A stretch of 12,341 nucleotides of DNA from UBA6019 sp036564345 (lineage in GTDB: Bacteria; Chloroflexota; Dormibacteria; Dormibacterales; Dormibacteraceae): the NCBI GenBank assembly GCA_036564345.1, contig DATCOZ010000335.1:1-12341 (forward strand), given 5' to 3'. Under the pieces are notes generated by a model. That model was not told where the DNA came from and did not search any database. It saw only the letters and a list, made by a program, of their open reading frames with translations. The position numbers were made by a program, and so were the translations under genes. Every line of letters begins with the position of its first letter. Within the stretch, counting starts at the first letter, position 1. Positions 1-5,908 of the stretch are shown here, one piece after another.

Positions 1-323
1 ACTTCTCTCCTGAGATTCCCCACCGGCCTGGCGGTTCGTGATTCCAGCAGCGATTCGAATCCGGTGAGCCGCCGGCGGATGGTGTCGAGGTCGACCGAGC
101 AGTAGGTGAGGCGGCCATCCCGGCGGGTCGTCACGACGCCGCCCAGCTCGAGCATGCGGAGATGCCACGACACTCGTGGCTGGCTCATCCGAAGCGCCAT
201 CGCCAGCTCGTTCACGGTCTCCTCGCCGACCGCCAGCAGGCGCTCGACGATGCGCAGGCGAGTGATGTTCGCCAGTGCCGTGAAAAAGGCGGGCAGGTCC
301 CCCTGCTGTCCCGGAAGAAACAT
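1..323 (-). CDS. ArsR-family winged-helix transcriptional regulator (3' end outside window)
   Basis: The frame reads from ATG at 323 to the window edge without a stop, giving 107 residues. These are the N-terminus and most of a small winged-helix repressor. The N-terminal stretch has the ArsR pattern (FFTALANITRLRIVERLL, about residues 13-30). The helix-turn-helix follows at about 37-60 (VNELAMALRMSQPRVSWHL), and the beta wing at about 62-77 (GGVVTTRRDGRLTYCSV). The ELCVCDL metal site of ArsR/SmtB is absent, so the ligand is unknown and may not be a metal. Upstream, the frame reaches a stop at about 368 with no ATG, GTG or TTG before the chosen ATG. No clear Shine-Dalgarno site is present (AAAGAA only). 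The start codon lies inside an inverted-repeat array (321-367), which suggests autorepression and possible control of the divergent 432-1255 genes. Family call is firm; function is open. Confidence 0.88.
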   Translation of the reverse strand, partial: MFLPGQQGDLPAFFTALANITRLRIVERLLAVGEETVNELAMALRMSQPRVSWHLRMLELGGVVTTRRDGRLTYCSVDLDTIRRRLTGFESLLESRTARPVGNLRRE

Positions 324-367
324 AAGCAGTTCTTTATGCGATGTTAACGCATAAAAGATCCTTTATG
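321..367. promoter_or_regulatory. Probable ArsR operator: four alternating TTATG/CATAA half-sites
   Basis: Half-sites lie at 321-325 (CATAA), 334-338 (TTATG), 350-354 (CATAA) and 363-367 (TTATG). They form two 18-bp imperfect palindromes, 321-338 and 350-367, each starting CATAA and ending CTTTATG. The inner two half-sites also form a perfect palindrome, TTTATGCG-N7-CGCATAAA (333-355). The site covers the repressor start codon and lies 65 bp upstream of the divergent gene at 432. ArsR-family proteins usually bind AT-rich inverted repeats next to their own gene, so autoregulation is the likely reading. Binding itself is inferred. Confidence 0.6.
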
Positions 368-431
368 TGTTCGGAGCCTCCCGCGGGGCTGTCGAATCCA
401 CCCGTTAGCGAGTATCTTTCTTGATAGCGTT

Positions 432-815
432 ATGGATAGGTCTGAGAGCAGCCCCGAACTTGCTGCGGAGATCCTCGAGGAAGCCGAGCGGCTGGTTCGG
501 CTCGAGATCGCCCTCGCCAAGGCAGAGCTCAAAGAGCTGGCGGTCACCAACGCGATCGCCGCCGGCGCCTTTGCCGGCGCCGCGATGCTGGTCATGGTGA
601 CGCTGCTGGTGGCGATCCCGGTGCTGATCGTCGTGGCGGTGGAGCCCCATTGGCTCGCCGCGCTGGCCTGGATCGTCGTCTACCTCGTGGTCGCCGGCGG
701 CCTTGCTCTACTCGGCCGCAGCAAGCTTCACATCGCCATCCCGGAGCGAACCGTCAACAGCCTCAAGGAGACAAAGGATTGGGCAATTCGTCAGATGAGA
801 TCGCCCGGCAGATAG
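432..815 (+). CDS. Small membrane protein, holin-X (Phage_holin_3_6)-like
   Basis: This is a 127-residue protein. A charged amphipathic N-terminus (residues 1-38, rich in Glu, Arg and Lys: AAEILEEAERLVRLEIALAKAELKEL) is followed by two hydrophobic segments at about 42-70 and 75-94, then a short basic tail. This arrangement matches the putative actinobacterial Holin-X superfamily. Despite the name, members of that family are mostly chromosomal envelope proteins of unknown role, and no phage genes lie nearby. ATG 432 was chosen because it places the family's typical N-terminal helix at the start. No Shine-Dalgarno site is visible before it. The gene overlaps the next one by 37 nt, so the two are almost certainly co-expressed. 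The divergent ArsR operator ends 65 bp upstream and could govern it. Confidence 0.75.
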   Translation: MDRSESSPELAAEILEEAERLVRLEIALAKAELKELAVTNAIAAGAFAGAAMLVMVTLLVAIPVLIVVAVEPHWLAALAWIVVYLVVAGGLALLGRSKLHIAIPERTVNSLKETKDWAIRQMRSPGR

Positions 816-1255
816 CCGAGACCCGAGAGGAGATCGAGAACAAGATCGTCACGCTCCGCGAGCGCAGTGAGGTGGCGGTACGGCGGAGCAAGCGGGCCCT
901 CCTGATCGCCGCCGGCGTCGGAGCGGCGGCGGCGGTCGCCGTCGTCGGCGCGATCGTCGTCTACCGCATGACTCGGCCTGTCACTCCTCGGGAGCGGGTG
1001 GCGCGCGTCATCCCCGCGATCTGGTGGGAGCGGGCGAAGAACCTGCGCGAGTCGTGGGAGCTCGGCGTTCGCAAGCAGGTGCCACCGCTGCGCCTGTATG
1101 TGGGCGACAAGCAGATCGGGGAGGAGCCGCCCGCGAACACGACTCGGAAGATCCTTCTCCGGATCGCCCAGGCCGCCGGGACCGCGATCGGAGGCGCCAT
1201 CGTCCAGCGAGTGATGTCGCGCTTCGACCGCAGCGACGCCGCCTCGACCGGCTAG
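779..1255 (+). CDS. DUF3618-like membrane protein
   Basis: This is a 158-residue protein. Its N-terminal helix (DEIARQIAETREEIENKIVTL, about residues 6-26) fits DUF3618. One transmembrane segment follows at about 42-63 (LLIAAGVGAAAAVAVVGAIVVY), then a basic soluble region. A second, small Gly/Ala-rich patch (AAGTAIGGAIVQRV) lies near residues 132-145. The start is TTG 779, because AAGGAG (765-770) sits 8 nt upstream. A longer version in the same frame from 650 has an Arg/Pro-rich shadow-like N-terminus and no family support. It overlaps the holin-like gene by 37 nt. Holin-X-like and DUF3618 genes are often adjacent in high-GC Gram-positives, which supports both calls. Function is unknown; an envelope-associated role is only a guess. 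Confidence 0.72.
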   Translation: MGNSSDEIARQIAETREEIENKIVTLRERSEVAVRRSKRALLIAAGVGAAAAVAVVGAIVVYRMTRPVTPRERVARVIPAIWWERAKNLRESWELGVRKQVPPLRLYVGDKQIGEEPPANTTRKILLRIAQAAGTAIGGAIVQRVMSRFDRSDAASTG

Positions 1256-1269
1256 CTTCCAGTGTCGAA

Positions 1270-1441
1270 AGGGGCGCAGCCATTCGGTGAACGCCCCTCC
1301 GGCCGCCTTGCGGCCACCTCCCCGCTGCGCAGGGAGGCAAGACTCGACTGATCGGGGCAGCTACAACCACGCTGGTCTTGCTCCCCTGTGAGACTGGGAG
1401 GGAGTGCCGCCGCAAGCGGCAAGCGGCGAGGGGGCATTCTC
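1270..1441. repeat. Composite inverted-repeat intergenic element
   Basis: Two arms of about 60 bp (about 1283-1343 and 1375-1441) are imperfect reverse complements. They meet at a perfect 7-bp pair, GCAAGAC (1337-1343) and GTCTTGC (1375-1381). Inside the left arm are two hairpins: GGCCGC-CTT-GCGGCC (1301-1315) and CCTCCC-N9-GGGAGG (1317-1337). The right arm has counterparts around GCCGCCGCAAGCGGC. A further stem, AGGGGCG (1270-1276) with CGCCCCT (1292-1298), lies just after the DUF3618 stop and could end that transcript. The design resembles REP/MITE-like palindromic elements. No target-site duplication was found, and copy number cannot be judged here. Confidence 0.6.
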
Positions 1442-1479
1442 TGATCAGCCGGCGAATTGCGGCCCACAGATCGCATTCC

Positions 1480-1493
1480 GACGCCAAGGCGTC
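1480..1493 (-). terminator. Small palindrome just past the SDR stop, possible weak terminator
   Basis: GACGCCAAGGCGTC is a perfect palindrome with two central bases. It begins about 5 nt beyond the stop of the minus-strand SDR gene. It has no T-tract, so it is at best a weak or Rho-assisted end of the four-gene unit. Confidence 0.3.
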
Positions 1494-1497
1494 AGGT

Positions 1498-2115
1498 CTA
1501 GGGCTCCACCTTCAAGTTCGCTCCCGTCAGCGGCACCGACTCCGGTGAGGCCAGCCAGCCCACGATCCGGGCGACCTCGGCGGGCTGGAATTTACGTCCG
1601 GGCACTCCCGACTGCTGGAGCATGGGAGTGTCGATCGACCCCGGGCTGAGCGCGTTGACCCGGATGCCGAGCGGTCGTCCTTCGACCGCCAGCGCTTCGG
1701 TGAGGCCTGCCAGGCCCGACTTCGCGGCGACGTATGCGGCCATCCCCGCGAACTTCTCGCTCCCCACCACTCCCGACAGGCTCGAGACGTTGACGATGCT
1801 GCCGCCCTCGCGCATCCGGCGGAAGGCCTCCCGGCTGCACAGGAAGGCTGAACGAAGGCCGCTGTCGAGCTGCTCGTCCCACTCCTGGGCCGAGGTCTCG
1901 ACAAGGGGCCGGTTGATGAGGATGGCGGCGTTGTTGACCAGGACGTCGAGTCGCTCCAGACCGCCGAAGGCAGCGACCACCGTCGCCTCGTCGGAGACGT
2001 CGGCGCCGGTCGAGCGGCTGAGCCCGACGACCTCGTAGCCCCGCCGGCCAAGCTCCGCGACGATCGACCGGCCGAGCCCGCCCGAGGCTCCCGTGACGAC
2101 CGCCACCGGCTTCAC
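1498..2115 (-). CDS. Short-chain dehydrogenase/reductase (SDR), possible pterin reductase
   Basis: This is a 205-residue NAD(P)-dependent oxidoreductase with a Rossmann fold. Visible motifs are the glycine-rich nucleotide site TGASGGLG (8-15), NNAA (61-64), VSS (110-112, catalytic Ser) and YVAAK (Tyr128, Lys132). The PG-x-I-x-T stretch comes at 158-163. It is shorter than the usual 245-255 residues, mainly between beta-2 and beta-4. The C-terminus ends in TGANLKVEP rather than the common DGG ending, so the substrate pocket is unusual. Start is GTG 2115, inside a GTGA overlap with the upstream glycosyltransferase stop. It is the last gene of the coupled set PTPS-FolE-GT4-SDR. Sepiapterin and dihydropterin reductases are SDRs, so reduction of a pterin side chain is a reasonable inference from context. 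The sequence alone does not fix the substrate. Confidence 0.85.
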   Translation of the reverse strand: MKPVAVVTGASGGLGRSIVAELGRRGYEVVGLSRSTGADVSDEATVVAAFGGLERLDVLVNNAAILINRPLVETSAQEWDEQLDSGLRSAFLCSREAFRRMREGGSIVNVSSLSGVVGSEKFAGMAAYVAAKSGLAGLTEALAVEGRPLGIRVNALSPGSIDTPMLQQSGVPGRKFQPAEVARIVGWLASPESVPLTGANLKVEP

Positions 2116-3122
2116 CGGAGCGCCTCCTCATAGGCGTCGAGCGAATGGTCGAGGAGGAGCCGTTCGCGGGCCTGCGCCCGCACCGAGGCGCGGTCCAGCC
2201 GGAGGCAGCGGCCGATCGCCCGCGCCAGTTCCTCGATGTCGTCGGGCCGGGCGAGGAAGCCGCCCGCGCCCTCAGCGACCACCTCGGGCAGGGCGCCCCG
2301 CGCGTAGCCGGCGACCGGGCAGCCGGCGACCTGCGCTTCGGCCGCGACCAACCCGAAGGGCTCCTCCCACTTGACCGGCATCAGGGTCACCGCCGACCGG
2401 GCCATCAGCCGCCAGAGCTCGCGACGGGCCAGCGGGGGCCGGATCTCGACGCCGGCCAGGCGGGCGCGGTACGCCGGGTCGTAATCGCCTCCGACGACGA
2501 TCGGCTCCAGGCCTGCCAGGCGAGCGGCGACGACCCCGTCCTCGATCCCCTTCTCGGGCGATATCCGCCCCGCGATCAAGGCTGCCGGACGGACCGGACC
2601 GGCCTCGGGGTGCCAGTCGGGCACGCCGTCCGGCACCACGATCGTCTCGACGCCGAATTTGGTCCACTCGCGCCGGCAGGACTCGGAGACCGTCGCTAAC
2701 CGGCTCGAGGTCGCCCGCGCGGCGGCCACGACTGAGGGCACCAGGGGCGGGAGGTGCAGGGTGTGGAGGACGGGCAGGCCCTCCGCGAGCTCGATCGCCT
2801 CGGCATCGAAGGCGTGCTGGCTGACAGCGTCGGCGCCTCGCCGGCGGAGCTCGGCGAAAAGCAGTTCAAAAGCGCGGCGGAGCTCGGGCACGGGCTCCGC
2901 CGGCGCGCCGCCGGGCATCACCATCGCGCCGGCCACGGCGGCCTGGACCGGGATCTCGACGAGCTCGACCCCGGGCACGTCGGAGCCGACGGCGCAATAG
3001 AGCTGGACCGAGTGCCCTCGTCGGGCGAGCCCGCGGGCGAGGTCGCTGAGGAACGCCTGCGCTCCGCCCGCCTGGACCGGCAGCAGCGGCGTCACCAGCG
3101 AGGCGACGACCGCCACCTTCAC
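2112..3122 (-). CDS. GT4-type glycosyltransferase (GT-B fold)
   Basis: This 336-residue cytosolic protein has two Rossmann-like halves. The N-terminal acceptor domain begins KVAVVASLVTPLLPVQAGGAQ, with the GG loop at 19-20. The C-terminal nucleotide-sugar domain has AGRISPEKG (184-192, Arg186 and Lys191) and the retaining-enzyme E-x7-E motif, Glu254 to Glu262 (EEPFGLVAAE). The ALPEVV stretch follows at 277-282. There is no signal peptide or membrane segment. Start is GTG 3122 in a GTGA overlap with the FolE stop; the SDR start overlaps its own stop in the same way. GT4 enzymes transfer sugars from UDP- or GDP-sugars, and the acceptor cannot be read from sequence. Its place between FolE and an SDR suggests a pterin acceptor, as for cyanobacterial tetrahydrobiopterin glucosyltransferase. 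A lipid or small-molecule acceptor remains possible. Confidence 0.88.
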   Translation of the reverse strand: MKVAVVASLVTPLLPVQAGGAQAFLSDLARGLARRGHSVQLYCAVGSDVPGVELVEIPVQAAVAGAMVMPGGAPAEPVPELRRAFELLFAELRRRGADAVSQHAFDAEAIELAEGLPVLHTLHLPPLVPSVVAAARATSSRLATVSESCRREWTKFGVETIVVPDGVPDWHPEAGPVRPAALIAGRISPEKGIEDGVVAARLAGLEPIVVGGDYDPAYRARLAGVEIRPPLARRELWRLMARSAVTLMPVKWEEPFGLVAAEAQVAGCPVAGYARGALPEVVAEGAGGFLARPDDIEELARAIGRCLRLDRASVRAQARERLLLDHSLDAYEEALR

Positions 3123-3700
3123 CGTTTGTTGATCAGGTCGAAGAACTCGGAGCGGGTCCGGGAGTCGTCCCGGAAGGCGCCCAGCATGCAGGAGGTGAGC
3201 GTGTCGGAATCCTGCTTCTCAACCCCCCGCATCTCCATGCAGAGGTGGCGCGCCTCGATCACGACGGCCACCCCGTTCGGCTCCAACACGTCGTTGAGAG
3301 CCTCGGCGATCTGCCGTGTCAACCGCTCCTGGAGCTGCAGGCGATGAGCGAAGGCATCGACGATCCGGGGCACCTTGCTGAGGCCGACGACCTTGCCATG
3401 GGGCAGGTAGGCGACATGGACGCGGCCGAAGAAGGGCAACAGGTGGTGCTCGCAGAGCGAGAAGAAGTTGACATCGCGCACCAGCACCAGGTCGTCGTAT
3501 TCCTCGCTGAAGAGCGCGTCCCCGATGATCTCGGCGGGATCGAGGCCATAGCCCTCGGTCAGGTGCCGGAGGGAGTCGGCGACCCGCCGCGGCGTATCCA
3601 CGAGCCCCTCGCGGGTGGTGTCCTCACCCAGCTCTTCGAGCAGCCGGGCGACGACGCCGGGCAGTTCGTCGGGATCGAAGCGAGGGCGGTAGATGCTCAT
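3119..3700 (-). CDS. folE: GTP cyclohydrolase I (FolE)
   Basis: This 193-residue protein converts GTP to 7,8-dihydroneopterin triphosphate, the entry step to folate and other pterins. Zinc ligands are visible: Cys83 and His86 in SLCEHHLLPFFG, and Cys154 in RHLCMEMRG. His152 and the GVEKQDSDTLTS stretch (159-170) are also typical. Conserved TPRRVA (36-41) and the VPRIVDAFAHRLQLQERLT helix (110-128) complete the family pattern. Length fits short bacterial FolE. Start is ATG 3700 within an ATGA overlap with the upstream PTPS-like gene. A housekeeping folate role is possible. However, coupling to a PTPS homologue, a glycosyltransferase and an SDR, with no folB, folK or folP nearby, points to a dedicated pterin pathway. 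Queuosine synthesis is less likely because no queC, queE or queF is present. Confidence 0.97.
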   Translation of the reverse strand: MSIYRPRFDPDELPGVVARLLEELGEDTTREGLVDTPRRVADSLRHLTEGYGLDPAEIIGDALFSEEYDDLVLVRDVNFFSLCEHHLLPFFGRVHVAYLPHGKVVGLSKVPRIVDAFAHRLQLQERLTRQIAEALNDVLEPNGVAVVIEARHLCMEMRGVEKQDSDTLTSCMLGAFRDDSRTRSEFFDLINKR

Positions 3701-4164
3701 CGGTGGATCTCGACCGAGTTGTTCTCTGATTCGACCAGGCGGAGCCGCTCGAGCCGCGCGCTCCCCTCGAGATGTGCCTCGAGCTGCTGCCAGAAGGCGA
3801 CGGCCAGATTCTCGGCGGTCGGAATCACACCATCCAGGAAGAAGACGTCGCGGTTCAGGTGGTGGTGGTCGACGTGCTCGATGACGGCGCCGCGGATGGC
3901 GCCGTCGAGGGCCTTCAGGTTGATCACCATGCCGGTGGCGGTGTCGACCGGTCCGCTGACCGAGACCTCGAGGCTGTAGTTGTGGCCGTGCTCGCCGGCA
4001 CAGGCGCCGAAGACTTCGCGATTGCGCCGCTCGCTCCAGTCGTCGCGGCGGAGGACGTGTGCGGCAGCGAAGGTGGCACGGCGGGTGAGCAGCAGGGTGG
4101 TGGCAGTGGCTGGGCCCACAGCCGCCTTCGTGCGCGGGCCGGTCCTGAGCATCTGGGTATCCAT
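3697..4164 (-). CDS. 6-pyruvoyl-tetrahydropterin synthase / QueD-family enzyme (COG0720)
   Basis: This is a 155-residue T-fold enzyme acting on dihydroneopterin triphosphate. Zinc ligands are His36 (FAAAH), His59 and His61 (EHGHNY). The catalytic residues are Cys55 (C-x3-HGH), Asp99-His100 (VDHHHLN) and Glu145 (VESENN). The PTAEN motif is at 115-119. C-x3-HGH is the QueD-type spacing, but the stretch GPVDTATGMVINLKAL and the C-terminus resemble animal PTPS, so the product could be 6-carboxy- or 6-pyruvoyl-tetrahydropterin. The start is uncertain: ATG 4164 is used here, with alternatives ATG 4152 and GTG 4119 (GAAGG 5 nt upstream). A TAGAAT box (4171-4166) is too close to ATG 4164 for that codon to be in its transcript, which favours a shorter protein. 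First gene of the coupled minus-strand unit. Confidence 0.9.
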   Translation of the reverse strand: MDTQMLRTGPRTKAAVGPATATTLLLTRRATFAAAHVLRRDDWSERRNREVFGACAGEHGHNYSLEVSVSGPVDTATGMVINLKALDGAIRGAVIEHVDHHHLNRDVFFLDGVIPTAENLAVAFWQQLEAHLEGSARLERLRLVESENNSVEIHR

Positions 4165-4171
4165 AATTCTA
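4162..4171. promoter_or_regulatory. Overlapping divergent -10 boxes between the PTPS-like and methyltransferase genes
   Basis: Only 15 nt separate the two divergent starts (4164 and 4180). The plus strand has CATAAT (4162-4167), 12 nt before GTG 4180. The minus strand has TAGAAT (4171-4166), 13 nt before ATG 4152. The boxes overlap, so both genes would have very short or no 5' leaders and could not easily be transcribed at the same time. No convincing -35 box or Shine-Dalgarno site was found. This is inference from motifs. Confidence 0.35.
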
Positions 4172-4179
4172 CTTTCAGT

Positions 4180-4893
4180 GTGACTTATTCCGAATCTGTC
4201 GCCGCCGCTCCCCCCGGTGCCGCAAGCTTCACGCGCGCCGATCTCGACAAGCTGCCCCAAGACGCCCGCACGGCGCTCCTGGCGGCGGTTCCGGCGGAGG
4301 AGCTGACGCTCCTCGAGGAGGGAGACGCCGCGGCGGCCGAGCGCGTTCTGCGGGCCTGCTTCTGGACCCTCGTCTACCACCTCCTGCCCGAGCGGTGGGA
4401 TGAGCTGAGCCGGGTCGAGCCGATCCATCCCGCGGTTCTCCGGGCCCTCCCGGCGGACGGAGCCCGGGTCCTCGAGGTCGGCGCCGGAAGCGGCCGGCTG
4501 ACGACCTACCTCGCTTCCCGGGCGCGCTCGCTGATCGCTGCTGAGCCGGTCGCGCAGCTACGCGCGATCCTCCAGGCCCGGGTTATCGGGGCCATCCTCC
4601 TCGACGCGGTGGCGCAGGACCTGCCGGTCGCGGACCATTGGGCGGACCTAACCGTCGCCTGCGCCAGCCTCGGACCCGACCCCGCCTGCATCCGTGAGAT
4701 GGAGCGCTGCACCCGTCCGGGCGGAACCGTCGCCCTGATCAGCCCCGAGCACCCGGAATGGTTCGAGTCCCACGGCTGGCGAAGGCTCTCCTTCGACGCG
4801 GCCGAGGTGGTGATCCCGCCCCACGACCCCGGCCTCGAGGCCTTCTTCGGGCCGCTCGACCCGCCCCACGAACTACTTTTGAAGGCGCCTTGA
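4180..4893 (+). CDS. Class I SAM-dependent methyltransferase
   Basis: This is a 237-residue protein. SAM-binding motif I is VLEVGAGSG (97-105), the acidic motif II residue is Glu122 (IAAEP), and the post-motif RPGGTVALISP is at 179-189. An N-terminal helical extension of about 90 residues (PQDARTALLAAVPAEELTLLEEGDAAAAERVLRA) precedes the catalytic core and probably shapes the substrate site. The substrate cannot be read. Start is GTG 4180, because the frame upstream runs antisense through the PTPS-like gene. The GTG has no Shine-Dalgarno site and may be leaderless (CATAAT at 4162-4167). Its stop overlaps the TTG start of the PHP gene by 4 nt (TTGA, 4890-4893), so the two are translationally coupled. 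It is divergent from the pterin unit by 15 nt; whether it modifies a pterin is unknown. Confidence 0.82.
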   Translation: MTYSESVAAAPPGAASFTRADLDKLPQDARTALLAAVPAEELTLLEEGDAAAAERVLRACFWTLVYHLLPERWDELSRVEPIHPAVLRALPADGARVLEVGAGSGRLTTYLASRARSLIAAEPVAQLRAILQARVIGAILLDAVAQDLPVADHWADLTVACASLGPDPACIREMERCTRPGGTVALISPEHPEWFESHGWRRLSFDAAEVVIPPHDPGLEAFFGPLDPPHELLLKAP

Positions 4894-5903
4894 CCTCAGA
4901 GGAAGCTGCCGCTGTGCTGGCCGAGATCGCCTATCGGCTCCGCCACGACCCCGAACAGTCCTTTCGCGCCCGCGCCTACGGCAACGCCGCCGCCACCCTG
5001 AACCGACTCAAGCCCGACCTCAAAGCGCTTCGTGCCGAGGGCCGGCTGGAATCGATCGAGGGCATCGGGCCGGGCATCGCGAAGGTACTCGTCGAGCTCG
5101 TCGACACGGGTCGCAGCGCCTATGCCGAGAAGCTCCGGCTGGAGTCCGGCGAACCACCGCCGGTGGCCGCGTCGGAGGGCGTCAACCCGGCCCTTCTGAA
5201 GGGCGATCTGCACTGCCACACCGATTGGTCCGACGGCCACGCGACGGTCATCGAGATGGCGCGGGCGGCCCAGGCGCGCGGCTACTCCTACCTCGCGATC
5301 ACCGACCACTCGCCCCGGATCCGGGTCGTCAACGGGCTCGGCCCCGAGCGCCTCGCCGCGCAGGCGGCGGAGATCCGGCGGGCGATGGAGCAGCTTCCCG
5401 GGTTCACCATCCTCACCGGGATCGAGTGCGACATCCTGGAGGACGGGTCGCTCGACCTGCCCGACGAAACCCTGGCCCAGCTGGACGTCGTCATCATCTC
5501 GCCGCACGTGAAGCTGAAGCTGGAGCCGGCGGCGATGACGGAGCGGATGCTGCGGGCCGTCTCCAGCCCGCATGCCGACATCGTCGGCCACCCGACCGGC
5601 CGCCGGCTCGGGTCGCGGCCGGGCGCCGTCTATGACTTCGAGGCCGTCTTCCGGCAGGCGGCGAAGTCGGGCACGGCCCTGGAGATGGACTGCGACCCGG
5701 CCCGGATGGACCTTTCTCCAGAGCTTGCCCGGCTGGCCGCCGACTGCGGCTGCCGGCTCTCCCTCGACTCGGACGCCCACACGCCTGACCAGCTGACCTA
5801 CGTCGACTCCGGCGCCTGGATGGCCCGCCAGGCCGGCATCGGACCCGATCTGCTGCTGAACAGCCTGGAGGTGACCGATCTAAGGGCGCTACTCAACGAC
5901 TGA
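4890..5903 (+). CDS. HhH + PHP-domain protein (PolX-like without polymerase core)
   Basis: This is a 337-residue protein. Residues 1-85 match the PolX 8-kDa helix-hairpin-helix region: SEEAAAVLAEIAYRLRH, FRARAYGNAAATL, and a hairpin at SIEGIGPGIAKVLVEL (55-70). Residues 105-330 form a PHP phosphoesterase domain with metal ligands His108, His110, Asp115 (DLHCHTDWSDG), His140 (ITDH), Glu179, His206 (SPH), His234 (GHP), and Asp295/His297 (DSDAH). Bacterial PolX is about 570 residues with a nucleotidyltransferase palm and thumb between these two parts; here a linker of about 20 residues replaces them. It should bind DNA ends or gaps and hydrolyse phosphoesters, but not polymerise. TTG 4890 was chosen for the TTGA coupling, GAAGG 4 nt upstream and fit to PolX N-termini. 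GTG 4914 (AGAGGA 10 nt upstream) is the alternative. Confidence 0.85.
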   Translation: MTSEEAAAVLAEIAYRLRHDPEQSFRARAYGNAAATLNRLKPDLKALRAEGRLESIEGIGPGIAKVLVELVDTGRSAYAEKLRLESGEPPPVAASEGVNPALLKGDLHCHTDWSDGHATVIEMARAAQARGYSYLAITDHSPRIRVVNGLGPERLAAQAAEIRRAMEQLPGFTILTGIECDILEDGSLDLPDETLAQLDVVIISPHVKLKLEPAAMTERMLRAVSSPHADIVGHPTGRRLGSRPGAVYDFEAVFRQAAKSGTALEMDCDPARMDLSPELARLAADCGCRLSLDSDAHTPDQLTYVDSGAWMARQAGIGPDLLLNSLEVTDLRALLND

Positions 5904-5908
5904 GCAAC

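Noticed and set aside
344..352. Two-codon ORF (ATG CGT TAA, minus strand) with AAAGGA 6 nt upstream, before the repressor start
   Set aside because: It looks like a minimal leader ORF, but its ATG and AAAGGA fall inside the operator half-sites, which explain the sequence without it.
432..815. Reading the holin-like gene as part of a prophage lysis module
   Set aside because: No endolysin, structural, integrase or attachment-site sequence is near. The holin-X family is mainly chromosomal.
1498..4164. Queuosine (preQ0) operon
   Set aside because: FolE and a QueD-type protein fit, but queC, queE and queF are absent, and a glycosyltransferase plus an SDR have no role in that pathway. Kept as an alternative only.
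3772..4179. Upstream extension of the methyltransferase frame
   Set aside because: The extension runs antisense through the PTPS-like gene, which has all its catalytic residues. GTG 4180 is the better start.
4165..4428. Upstream extension of the PTPS-like frame
   Set aside because: It runs antisense through the methyltransferase, and its residues do not resemble the PTPS family.
4896..5780. 294-codon open frame on the minus strand
   Set aside because: It is antisense to the HhH+PHP gene, whose metal motifs are intact; low-complexity composition.
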